IMG/VR virus record: IMGVR_UViG_3300006925_000196
Span: 1-21,138 of that record
DNA from: a virus
Strand: one strand, 5' to 3'
DNA: 21,138 nucleotides
The notes beneath the pieces are model-generated. The model worked only from the letters and a program-made list of their open reading frames with translations. It had not been told where the DNA came from and did not search any database. Shown here one piece after another: positions 1 to 10,100 of this stretch; the first letter of the stretch is position 1, and each line of letters starts with the position of its first letter. The position numbers were made by a program, and so were the translations under genes.

Positions 1-1150
1 AGTTACGCTTAAATTACTAGATGTTGCTAAACCACCAGTTAAAACTCTAACTTTAAACTGGTCACCATTATTTACCTGACCTGTTGCTGCAAATCCACTC
101 CATCCACTGCCATTATTTTTAGAAAACTGTCCACCAGTAACAACTACATTAGATGGTGATGTGATACCTTGCAATACAATTACATTACTCTCAATGTATG
201 TATTAGGTGCCTGATTATCTCTGTTAGCAAAGTAAAATGGATCTGGTGTAGTATCATTTGCAGTAGTTGTTGTCACTGTAAATGTATCTGATAGAGCACC
301 AACAGTAACATCAGTTTCTACAACACCACCAGGATCTGCACTAGATGTAATTCTAACTCTCAGATTCTGTCCATTAGTAATTGTAGTTCCTGTATTTCCA
401 TTAGTCCAACTCCCAGTACCAACTCTAATCTGAGCACCATTAGATGCAGTAACATTTGTTGGTATATTGATACCAGTAATAACAACTGGTTGACTTGTGG
501 TCAATGTATTAGCGCCCACATTGTCTTCATCTTCAAAGAAGAAATAATCAGGATCAGTATCTGCAGTTCCTTGGTTAGTAATATTCCAATCAACGGAAGC
601 ACCACCACCGACAACAATTGAACTACTTGCAAGTTCTCCAGTATTACCAGTGGTAGTATATCTTAATCGTATTGTTTGTCCATTAGAAATAGTTTTTGCA
701 TTAGCATTAAAGTTACCGCCGTTAACAGAACTCAAGAATCCATTTGTAGGAACACTAACAGGAACTGGTTGTGTAATACCAGTGATCGTTACCGAGTTAC
801 TAGTAATAGTAGTATTTAAATTAGCATTCGATACATCATTAAAATCAAAACCATTTGGAATCTGTGCTGGTTCAGACTTAGTAGTAATTTTAAATGTTGC
901 AGATGCACTGCCAATTTGAACAGTTGATGTCTTTAATGTATTAAAGGTTCCAGATGAGGTCATTCTAACCCTCACCGTGTCATTATTATTAACAGTTTTA
1001 TTACTAGTATTAAAGGTTCCACCATTTTTAGAAGTCGATGCACCATTTGATGCCTGGAGTGTTACACCAGTCTCCAATCCAGTAACTGTTATCGAGTTAC
1101 TAGTATATACTGTACTAGTTTCTGCATCTATTATAGAATCAAATGTAAAT
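1..1150 (-). repeat. Four tandem Ig-like coding repeats, period about 300 bp
   Basis: The strand motif encoded as TSNSITVTG, TSNSVTITG, TSQPVVITG and ESNVIVLQG falls at 1079-1104, 779-804, 471-496 and 172-197, giving spacings of 300, 308 and 299 bases. The first two copies are also close at DNA level around 'cgagttactagta', which suggests fairly recent duplication or exchange between them. The later copies have diverged. Confidence 0.8.
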
Positions 1151-2037
1151 AAATCTGGATCACTGTCAGGAACATCCATCTCAACAGTTACCTGCTTCGT
1201 TAAAGATCCTGTTGGACCTTGTACAGTTAAAGTATAAGTAGTCTCTGTTGTGGGACCAGGATTAATTGTAGTAGATCCACTACCAATAGGTGAAACAGCA
1301 CCAACACCTTGATTAATCGATCCACTAGTAGCACCAGAAAATGATCCCAAATTAGTGTTCCAAGATAAAGTAACTGGAGCACCAGGATCAATCATTGTGT
1401 CAGGTGAATCATCATTCGCTCTGAAGTATGTGATAGTTGTAGGAACAGTGCCATAAATTCTAATTCTAGAAACAGCATATCTATCACCAGCATTCTGGTT
1501 ATTTGCAAAAACACCACCAGCACCTTGGAATTCAGGTGAGTTTGCTGTACAGAACAGTTGCCAGAGAAAATTTCCTCTATTAGAAGCAGGAATATTATAT
1601 TGTCGTGTAATCCATCCAGCACCACCTTCCACACCTGGATATGGACCGTATCCACTTCCACCAGCAACTAATTGTGTTGTACTATTGTCGCCACCAGTGG
1701 TACATTTAAACTTAAGACCTTCATTGGAATTGTTTGGTCTTTCTCCACCATTAAAATCATCACCTGTAATCAGATCGATGATCAAATAATCCATGTTGGT
1801 GGTATTCAATGCAAACTGCGCTATCCTATTTTGCACAAACAAAGTAGAATTGAAAGTACCAAAACTTATATGTTTTGTACCAATATTATTTTGGAATCCA
1901 CCAAGTTCACCAGTTCCACAAGAACCAGAGACACCAAAACAACTATTATAAATGGCACAACCATTTAGATAATCATTAACTCCAGTAAAGTCAAGTCCTG
2001 CACTTCCTGGTCTTAAGTCGTAAATTAAATCTGCCAT
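1..2037 (-). CDS. Ig-repeat tail fibre/adhesin-like structural protein, 3' end cut by window
   Basis: An open frame begins at ATG 2037-2035 and runs through codon 679 at base 1 without a stop, so the C-terminus lies outside the window. The first 200 or so residues (start MADLIYDLRPGS) match nothing I can name. Residues about 204-290 form an Ig-like domain with the pattern 'PGAPVTLSW...TTETTYTLTVQG'. From residue about 298 onward four beta-sandwich repeats of about 100 residues follow, each with a 'TSNSVTITG' type strand and an 'NGDTVRVR' type strand. Such repeats are common in bacterial adhesins and in fibres of large tailed phages. It starts 2 bases after the stop of the collar-domain gene upstream, so it is the fourth gene of the structural block. 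No strong Shine-Dalgarno precedes the ATG, so translational coupling is likely. A surface or tail-fibre role is inferred from architecture and position. Confidence 0.85.
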   Translation of the reverse strand, partial: MADLIYDLRPGSAGLDFTGVNDYLNGCAIYNSCFGVSGSCGTGELGGFQNNIGTKHISFGTFNSTLFVQNRIAQFALNTTNMDYLIIDLITGDDFNGGERPNNSNEGLKFKCTTGGDNSTTQLVAGGSGYGPYPGVEGGAGWITRQYNIPASNRGNFLWQLFCTANSPEFQGAGGVFANNQNAGDRYAVSRIRIYGTVPTTITYFRANDDSPDTMIDPGAPVTLSWNTNLGSFSGATSGSINQGVGAVSPIGSGSTTINPGPTTETTYTLTVQGPTGSLTKQVTVEMDVPDSDPDLFTFDSIIDAETSTVYTSNSITVTGLETGVTLQASNGASTSKNGGTFNTSNKTVNNNDTVRVRMTSSGTFNTLKTSTVQIGSASATFKITTKSEPAQIPNGFDFNDVSNANLNTTITSNSVTITGITQPVPVSVPTNGFLSSVNGGNFNANAKTISNGQTIRLRYTTTGNTGELASSSIVVGGGASVDWNITNQGTADTDPDYFFFEDEDNVGANTLTTSQPVVITGINIPTNVTASNGAQIRVGTGSWTNGNTGTTITNGQNLRVRITSSADPGGVVETDVTVGALSDTFTVTTTTANDTTPDPFYFANRDNQAPNTYIESNVIVLQGITSPSNVVVTGGQFSKNNGSGWSGFAATGQVNNGDQFKVRVLTGGLATSSNLSVT

Positions 2038-2039
2038 GG

Positions 2040-2912
2040 TTAAAATTTAATAATATACTCTACTAAAATGAAAGGTTGAATTGATTCTGGCAGTTCATCA
2101 ATTGTTTTTGTTTGTACAGTTAAAGTTGTTTGCAAATTATCTGCTGCGACATTAAATGTAGGGAATTGAAACACGTAATTTTGATCATAATCAGTTGTTG
2201 ATGGCCAACTAATACCATGTAAGTGATTTGATGCAGCATCATTAGTAGGATTACCAGATCCTATAATACTATTACCTGCGAAAGGTGTTAAATCAGTTCC
2301 ACTTTTACCCTCAGCACCAACTTTAAAGTTACCTGTATAGTTCAACACTTTTGCATTAGTGTTATGACCATGTGCCTGAAAAGAAGATGAATCTAAAAAT
2401 GCTGCTCCAGTTTCTCTATCTTCATTTGGTGGTTTAAATTTTGCATTTCCCTGTAATTCAACATCAGATTGACCAACAACAGTGAAGTTTCCACTATATC
2501 CAATAGTAAAAGTATTTGATTGTGCAGATACTAGAACTTCAGCACCAACTCTAGTATCACCACTATTATTTTCTGTGACAGTTTGAGCAAGAACCGTGCT
2601 CTGATAAGTACCAGATGCTAAACCAGGAGAAAGAAACTTAGCACCAACATCAGGTACTTGAAATTGCGTTGCACTTAATTCAATTTCTGGTTTTTTAAAC
2701 TTACAAGCACTACCAACACCCAAAACTGCTGCCAATTCTGGGTAGTCACCAGCATCATATATTTTACCATCGCAGCGTAAAAATCCACCAGGAATTTTTT
2801 TCCTCCAAACTGGATCCAACGGGTCGCCTTGGAGAGGCAAATCACTAGTAAAAATTTGGATTGCTCCCACAACCCCACCATATTTTCCTCGTTCTCTTGC
2901 GTAATTTGCCAT
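2040..2912 (-). CDS. Phage tail-collar domain protein (short fibre-like)
   Basis: A 290-residue protein. Residues about 15-100 carry the tail-collar signature: 'IPGGFLRCDGK', then 'YPELAAVLG', then 'FQVPDVGAKF'. This domain occurs in T4 gp12-type short fibres and in many phage adhesins. Two HxH motifs (H181/H183 in AHGHN and H230/H232 in NHLHG) resemble the metal-coordinating HxH pairs of T4 fibre tips. The C-terminus, VEYIIKF, is typical of this class. Its ATG overlaps the stop of the upstream gene as TAATG (bases 2910-2914), so translation is probably coupled. A role as a baseplate or fibre adhesin is inferred; which T4 protein it corresponds to is not clear. Confidence 0.88.
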   Translation of the reverse strand: MANYARERGKYGGVVGAIQIFTSDLPLQGDPLDPVWRKKIPGGFLRCDGKIYDAGDYPELAAVLGVGSACKFKKPEIELSATQFQVPDVGAKFLSPGLASGTYQSTVLAQTVTENNSGDTRVGAEVLVSAQSNTFTIGYSGNFTVVGQSDVELQGNAKFKPPNEDRETGAAFLDSSSFQAHGHNTNAKVLNYTGNFKVGAEGKSGTDLTPFAGNSIIGSGNPTNDAASNHLHGISWPSTTDYDQNYVFQFPTFNVAADNLQTTLTVQTKTIDELPESIQPFILVEYIIKF

Positions 2913-4138
2913 TAGTATGCTCTAATTAAATATAAACAGATTAGATTAGGTGTTGGAACAGATACATCTAGACGGAATGCCTTATCGATATTCTGTGGTG
3001 TAACATTTGAAATAGCAGTTACATTGACAGTGCTAGGAATTCTTAAATTTGATTTATCAAAAGTAGTCTCAAATGGTTCATGATTATGTGGTTGAATAAC
3101 TGCTTGCTGACCAGCAATTGTCGCATTTTGGTTGAAACTAATAGCATTGCTATCAAACATTGCTTTAGTATAAGTCTGTGTGTCACCACTATTGGCACCA
3201 CCATTGTCAAAGTTTCTGTTGGCAACAGTTGTTGTACCACCACCAGGAGTATATGCTAATGTATCTCCTGCTTGAAACTCCTCATCCATTGTATTACTAC
3301 TAGTGGTGTTTGGAACTTGATATGGACCGAACCAGTTAGAAATTGGAGATCCAACAACATTCACTGGTTTTAGGTTAAATGTTGGTCCTTCACCCTGAAC
3401 ATTAGCAACCACGACACCTGGAGCACCACCACCAAATCCTTGGTCATTTGTATACTGAATAGTCAACTGTGCCTGAACCTGACCATAATCTAATTGGTCA
3501 AAGTTTGCACGAGAAATACGATAGTTAATCTCACCCCATGCAGCAACACCTTTTCCTGGTCTCGTTCCCGAAGAGGGAAGATACATGGTGTCAAATGTAG
3601 TTGGGTGACTATGAATCAAAATATGTCTCCTACCCAACTTTCGATGAGACATGTATACTGTCTTTGATCCAAAAGTTTCATTCAAATTAGCGCCAGTTAG
3701 TTTTCCATTGAAGTCACTCTCTGGTGTATATGCAAAATTAACATCAGTATATGCATCATAATCATCACCAACACCATTATCGATGTCAGTTCCAAGAAAG
3801 TTTGCTCCATTTACTGGATCAACTAAGGCAGCGAGTGCTTCAGTTGTATCAATACTATTACTATTATCAAAATATGAAGAGTCAAGATCGACCAGTGCTC
3901 TTTGATTAATATTAGGAAGAGCAATTGATCCACTATAATTTGGAAATACTCCTCCTAAAGTTGTACCGCCATAGTTATCTCCAATTACCTGTGTAAGTAA
4001 TGGGAAATCGTCTGCTTCTAGTGTCTGACCATTGCAAATTAACCATCCAGCGGGGATGCCTGTCAAGTCGCCGCCCCATGGCATGATGGTGCCAATGGCG
4101 GCGGCTTTCATTGTCTTAAGTGTTCCGTAAGTTGCCAT
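2912..4138 (-). CDS. Phage tail-collar domain protein, larger paralogue
   Basis: A 408-residue protein. Its N-terminal 100 residues carry a collar domain: 'IPAGWLICNGQ', 'FPLLTQVIGDNYGG' and 'ALPNINQRALVDL'. A long low-complexity beta-rich stretch with Gly, Thr and Asn follows. HxH motifs appear at H176/H178 (HSH) and H351/H353 (HNH). It shares the collar layout and the hydrophobic C-terminal strand (ICLYLIRAY) with the next gene, so the two are probably ancient paralogues. It starts 9 bases after the stop of the giant gene with no evident Shine-Dalgarno, and its stop codon overlaps the ATG of the next gene. A role in a short fibre or distal tail tip is inferred. Confidence 0.87.
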   Translation of the reverse strand: MATYGTLKTMKAAAIGTIMPWGGDLTGIPAGWLICNGQTLEADDFPLLTQVIGDNYGGTTLGGVFPNYSGSIALPNINQRALVDLDSSYFDNSNSIDTTEALAALVDPVNGANFLGTDIDNGVGDDYDAYTDVNFAYTPESDFNGKLTGANLNETFGSKTVYMSHRKLGRRHILIHSHPTTFDTMYLPSSGTRPGKGVAAWGEINYRISRANFDQLDYGQVQAQLTIQYTNDQGFGGGAPGVVVANVQGEGPTFNLKPVNVVGSPISNWFGPYQVPNTTSSNTMDEEFQAGDTLAYTPGGGTTTVANRNFDNGGANSGDTQTYTKAMFDSNAISFNQNATIAGQQAVIQPHNHEPFETTFDKSNLRIPSTVNVTAISNVTPQNIDKAFRLDVSVPTPNLICLYLIRAY

Positions 4139-4147
4139 CTGTTTAAA

Positions 4148-7100
4148 TTAAATTTCCATTAACCACCAACCGCGTAGGTTGCTTGGAACGCCTGTGGCGC
4201 TTCCGTCTGCATTTGTTGCTCCAGAATATACCAGACCGAACGATGCATTAGGTGTCGTAACAATTAGTTCACCACCACCAAAGTTATTGAAGTCAACGCT
4301 ACCAATACTTAGGTTAGTATTAGTTGAGTCTCCTGCGACAGGAATACCGTCAGGTGCTCTAATAATCATTCTGACATTATAGGTCAAAGCGCCACCAATA
4401 TCAACAAATCGGATCATGTCTCCAGTTTTTGCGCTCGGGGGCAATTTAAGAACAAGGTCAGAAGATGCTTTAGTAAAGTAGTTAACATTAGCAGTCAATA
4501 CTCCACCATCACCAGATACTGTAGACTGATAAACCCACTTTCTACCACCAGTCTGACTGATGTAGTCTGTGATTCCACCAAGGTCAATTCCACCATCATT
4601 ATTTACCTTGAATCTTGTGGTGGATCCATCGTTAACAGTGAGGTCGCCACCGTTAAGTTGAATATCACCAGCGAACAGATTAGTTCCTGTTCCCTCAGTT
4701 TCAATAACACCTGCAATAGTTAAGTTACCATTACCATTAATGAATTCAAGTTGCTTGGTAGTGCCAGCATTATTAAAGATGTCAAGGTTGCCACCTTTCA
4801 TGGTAACATTACCTAAGTCACCATCAACTGTAAACTCTTGGAAGTTAGCACCGACACTTAGATCACCAAGGATTCTAGTGTCGCCATCAGAACTGTCAAC
4901 ATCAAATACAGTAATAGGAGAAGAAGCACCATTTGTAATGGTGAACATCTTATCATTGTTTGATGTACTACCAGTTAAGGTAATATCATTTCTAACTTCA
5001 GTTGGACCTTCAATTGTCGTTTGACCTGTAGTAGAGAGAACCTCGAATACAGTAAAGGCAGTTGGTTCAGCACCATCATTAATTCTTAAACCTTGAATAT
5101 TCGATGCATCGGTACTAATACCACTTACATTGAATAGTTCCCCATCATTTAGTCTAATAATATCATTGATCTTGATACTACCACCAAACTCAGCAGTTGT
5201 AATCGATACCGAATCTCCTTGACTACCAGCAGTAGCAATTGCTTGAGTTAGATAACTTACATTGTTCTGCTTAAGAAGTTTGACAACCTTACAGTTGTCA
5301 GGATGATCGGTACGGAGTGTAGTTCCTTTCTGTGCTCTTTCAACCTCAACTCTATAACCCTCAGAATCATTAGCATTGCTAGCATTAATAAGAGTTACAA
5401 CTTTAACGATTTCAGAGTTTGCTTGGTTACTACCACCAGTAGTATCTCCTCTATCAATTAGAAGGAAATCACCGATAGCAATATCAGTAATACCAATTGC
5501 CTCATTAAGAGGTAAGTAGTAAGTGTTAGTTCCTTCTTGGAAGGTTGTGCCACCCCATAGAGCATTACCTTGAGAGTCAATTGTCTTACCAATTTCTGTT
5601 CTTCTGTAGATATCAATGTTGAGATCATCAGTTGCACCTACTGCATGAGAAGAAGTAGATGTACTAAAGATACCTCTAGTTGCAGTGATGATGCCAACAG
5701 ACAGACCACCATTTAGTGTGATGTTTCCATCAACTCGTTCAGATGCTTTGACATAAAGACTGTTATTGATGGTTGTAGTTCCTGCATCAGCACCAATGCT
5801 GAGAATAGAACCTGTACGGAAAGCATCAATTTCATTAGAACCACCAGATGCACTAAAGATCTCCAGTTTTGGAGTGAAGGAGTACATCTTGGTAATGCCA
5901 GTAGATGGTGTACCAAGTTGAATATCACCATCTATTTTGAGTAGTCTGTTTCTAATATTGAATAGAGATGCACTGTTCTGGAATGCGCCACCCATTGTGA
6001 TAGATGACTGATAACCCGAATTAGAGTTAGATACAGTACCGATGTCAATAACAGAAGACTCAGAAGAACTATGAATATAGAGAGCAGATGTGTCTGCTCC
6101 ACCACCAATAGTAAGCGTCTGGTTAGCAGTTGCATTGCCAATGTTGATGGTTTGCGTTGCTGTTGCATCATTTGCAACATTCAGCGTGGTTGCTAATGGG
6201 AACAGGTTGATACTTGTACTTGTAGGACCTAAATTAAAGGTTCCAGAAGGACTTTCAATTGTTCCGTTAGTTAGAGTTAATGTCTGAGCAATTCTCACTT
6301 CACCATTAACAACAAATGTCTTATCGAGAAGAGTATTGTTGTTGGCGATGTTAATACCAACTCTATTTGTTAGAGTATTCGCTCTAATTAATGCAGTAGA
6401 ATCAGGATTGTCTCTGAATCCACCAACCATGAATGCATTTGCCTGACCAGTTTCAGTCTTATTGGTTAGGGTTGCAGAAGATTCGTCTAACCAAGTTAGA
6501 ACTTTCTTACCGCTAATCCATGTAGTACCAATGACCTCTAGGTTTGCCTTTGGATCAGTATTAGCATCAACAAACGCAGTTTCGTATGCACTATGTGCTG
6601 CAGCTGCTATTGTGTTAATACCAAGTTTGTAATCACCAATACTAGCTGTATCAGTTCTTAGAACGTCAGCACCAATAACACCTGTTTCCTTCCAGTTAGC
6701 AGAAGAGAACTCCATAGTAGGAGCAGGAGTACCACCGTTAATAGGTGTTCCTGCTCGTAAAATTAAGTTATCCCATGTTGGATTAGAGACAGGATTATCA
6801 ATTGCACCATCACCATCATTATCGTAAGATACTGCAGCGATAGATTCACCAATCTCAATATAACAGAAGGTGTTGCTTGCATTGAATGGATATGTAGTTC
6901 CCTGAATAGTTGGAGAAACAATTGGGAATCCACCGTCACTTTCTAGGGCAGCATTAGGATAGAAGTTCTTGATTCTAATTCTAGATGTCTCTACAATACC
7001 AAGACTGTTATTAGTTTGCTGAACAGAGGAAACAAGGTCCCAGTTCAGTTTAACATACTTCGTTCCATTAAATTGAACAGAAGCAATCGCAGCATTTTGT

Positions 7101-10100
7101 ATTGAAGTATAGAAGTTTGAATATACCCAACCAAGAGATCCAGATCTTTCAACAGAACCGCCCTTGAATAAGATATCTCCATCTGTGGGTAAGATAAATG
7201 CTCCTGATGTACCATACTTAACATATTGTTTAGCATTTAGAGAAGTACCACCAGTGCTTAGAGAATATAAAGCGGATTGGTTTGGAGATACATTTGATGG
7301 GAATACGATACCACCGTCGATTATCGTATGTGTTTGAATCTTATAACCTTGACCATTTCTGATCGGGTTAATTACAAACTGTGCTGCTTTAACTTGGTTC
7401 TTACCGATGAAGATATCACCACTCTGACGAGGAGTGAATGATGTACGATCCAAGAGTGGGTTGTTGGCAGGACCATTTGGTTGTCCTTGCAAATCTGGAT
7501 CGTTAACATTTACATTAGAGTAAACTTGTAATGCATTTGGTTGGAATATTAAATCATCATTGTTGACATTTATTGCAACAGGAGAATTAAAGTTACTAAC
7601 CAGTTCTCCATCTCCACCATTAATAGTAATGTTCTTATTGAATGTAACAGGAACATCAAAGGTGGTGACAAGTGAACTGATATCGTCATCATCATCGTCA
7701 GAGTCAAGTAATGCTGCTCTTTCTAAGAATTCTTCTTCGCCAGTAATAGCATTAATCTTACGATTACCAATATAAAGTTCACCGTTAGAGTTAATACCTG
7801 TGTAGAAGACGATACCAGCGTCTTGACGCTTCGCTTGGGCGTAGTAGTCCTGAGTTGCTGTTAAGACGATCTCCTGACGCGCTGGGAGACCTGTGGAGTA
7901 GTTTCCTGGACCGAATCCAAGATACTCAAATGTATGGTTACCAGCACGAGCAATAGAAGGTCTTCTAAGTTCAACATACCATTTCTGATCCGTGAATACT
8001 CTATTGTCACCAGAGATAGGAATTTTTCTATCTTCAGCGCCAGAAGATGCATTACCTTCTTGTGCTTGGATTCTAGAATCAATGTCACCAACTTTAGTAG
8101 TGTAAGTGTTATTTTCAAATGCAGGAGTTGCAATCAAGTCAATGATTGTTTCCTTAGTCATCGAAGACTTAGAATCATTAGTTCTAACTAAACCATGAAT
8201 ATAGTTGTCAGCAGCAGAATATGTTGCGGGAGGATCAATTAATGCAGCAGCTGCAGACTTCTCGTTCGCTGTTGTACCAGCATACTGGAACCAGAATGGA
8301 TCATTCTTATAGTTCTGTGGATACAGGTAAGAAATTGGTTGAGAGAACTTAAAGTTACGGAAGTTGCGTTGATTACCTGCACCTAATGGCAGAGGAGAAA
8401 TATTACCACGAATTGCAGTTAGGTAGTAGATACCATCTTGCTGCTTAGCAATACGACGCTGTAGTGTCTCAATCTCAAAGATATAGAATGTATCATCGAT
8501 ATCACCCTGATCTTCGACAGAAGCAACAACATATCTGTTCTCAGTTCCATCTTCCTTAATAGTATCACCAGGAGTGATGGTGTATACAGGTGCTCCATTT
8601 TGCTTATAGAAAAGATCGCTCTCTTCTTTGGCAATAAGTCTCTTAAGTGGTAAAGACTTACCCATATCAGGGTCATCTAGCATATCTGCATAGATGCTAC
8701 CCTGCTGGAATCGTGTATTGTAGAATGGAGAATACTCTAGATCACCATCACTAAATCCTTTCAGGATTAGATAATGGTCATTACCAACATTAGTATATGC
8801 ATGAATATATGCACTACCTGAAGTGTTACCAGTCCATGTGACACGGTTTGGAGAGTTGATATTACCACCATCTAGTGTCTTCTCAACTTCAAACGAACCA
8901 CCCTGAGGAGCAGTAATCTTAACAGTTCTAAATCTTGCTTTGTTTAGACTTAGAATGTTTTGATTTGGTTCGTAATCATATACACTCAACTCAAGAAGTT
9001 GCTCACCATTAACAGTCTTAAATCTACCAGACTGAATTGTCATGCTGATATTATTATCAGTGACAATAGTCCTCTTTCCTTGCTCTAAATTATAAGGATC
9101 ATATGTGTCCTGTAGAGAACCTTTGGCAGCGATAATTTGATCACTCGTCCAACCGATTCTTTCACCTGGATTCGCATCATTTTGGAAGAATGCATCAGAC
9201 TTAAAGTTTCCAGGTGCTGGTTTAAGTAGAATGTTTTGTGGTCTTAGTCTACGGTTAGTATCAGTTCTTGTCTTGATAACAAATCCATTAATAGGATCTC
9301 TAACACCCTCAAGATAACTAGGAATGACATAACGCAGTTTATATGTTCTATCATCCGCTCCACGAGAATCTTCCTGTCTGAAGTACCAAGAATCAGCAGT
9401 CTTAGGATCAGGAGATTGAGTATAGTCAGACTGTTGTGTTCTCCAAAGAATGCTTTCTTGTTGAATTGCAATTGCATTTGCACTACTGGAGGTGTCCTTA
9501 ACTTTAATATACCATCTACCTGTAGTGGAATTAGAGTAAGAAGTTGATCTTGGGTCAAAACCATATGGAGACTTAGACTTGTTAGCAAATACAGTAAACT
9601 TAAGACTAGGATCTAAAGTTTGGAATGTAATCCTATTCTGATCATTAATTGCATCAGCAAATGTCTTATAGATCGTGAATACTTTATTTGGTTTCGTTAG
9701 GGATGTTTGGTAACGAACAAAGAATTCAAATTCTGGATTAAGTCTACCTTGAGAGTCAGCAACACCAGCAGTAGAGTCATTGAAATTCGCTGCTGCATTA
9801 TCACTCTGTAGTGCTGCAGCAAGAAGTGGTAAGTTGCTATTACCAATAGGTCTAAAGAAGACTCTTTGTGGAACATTCTGAGGTGCATCAAAAATATGTG
9901 CAACATTTGCTACAATACCACCAGTAACAGCACTACCACCAGCGACAGCAACATCTAGATTACACTTGTAAGTAGTGAGATCATACTTCTCATCAAGAGT
10001 GAATTGATAAAGATCAATTTCAACATCCTTATCGATTGTATCAGACTCAGAAGAGTAGATGTAGATACCTGCTGCAGCATTTGCCTTTGTTTCAGCAAGT

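Noticed and set aside
650-1237. Two plus-strand hydrophobic open frames that look like membrane proteins
   Set aside because: They are the reverse complement of the Thr/Asn-rich Ig repeats, which naturally yields Val/Leu-rich shadows. The minus-strand frame is continuous across both.
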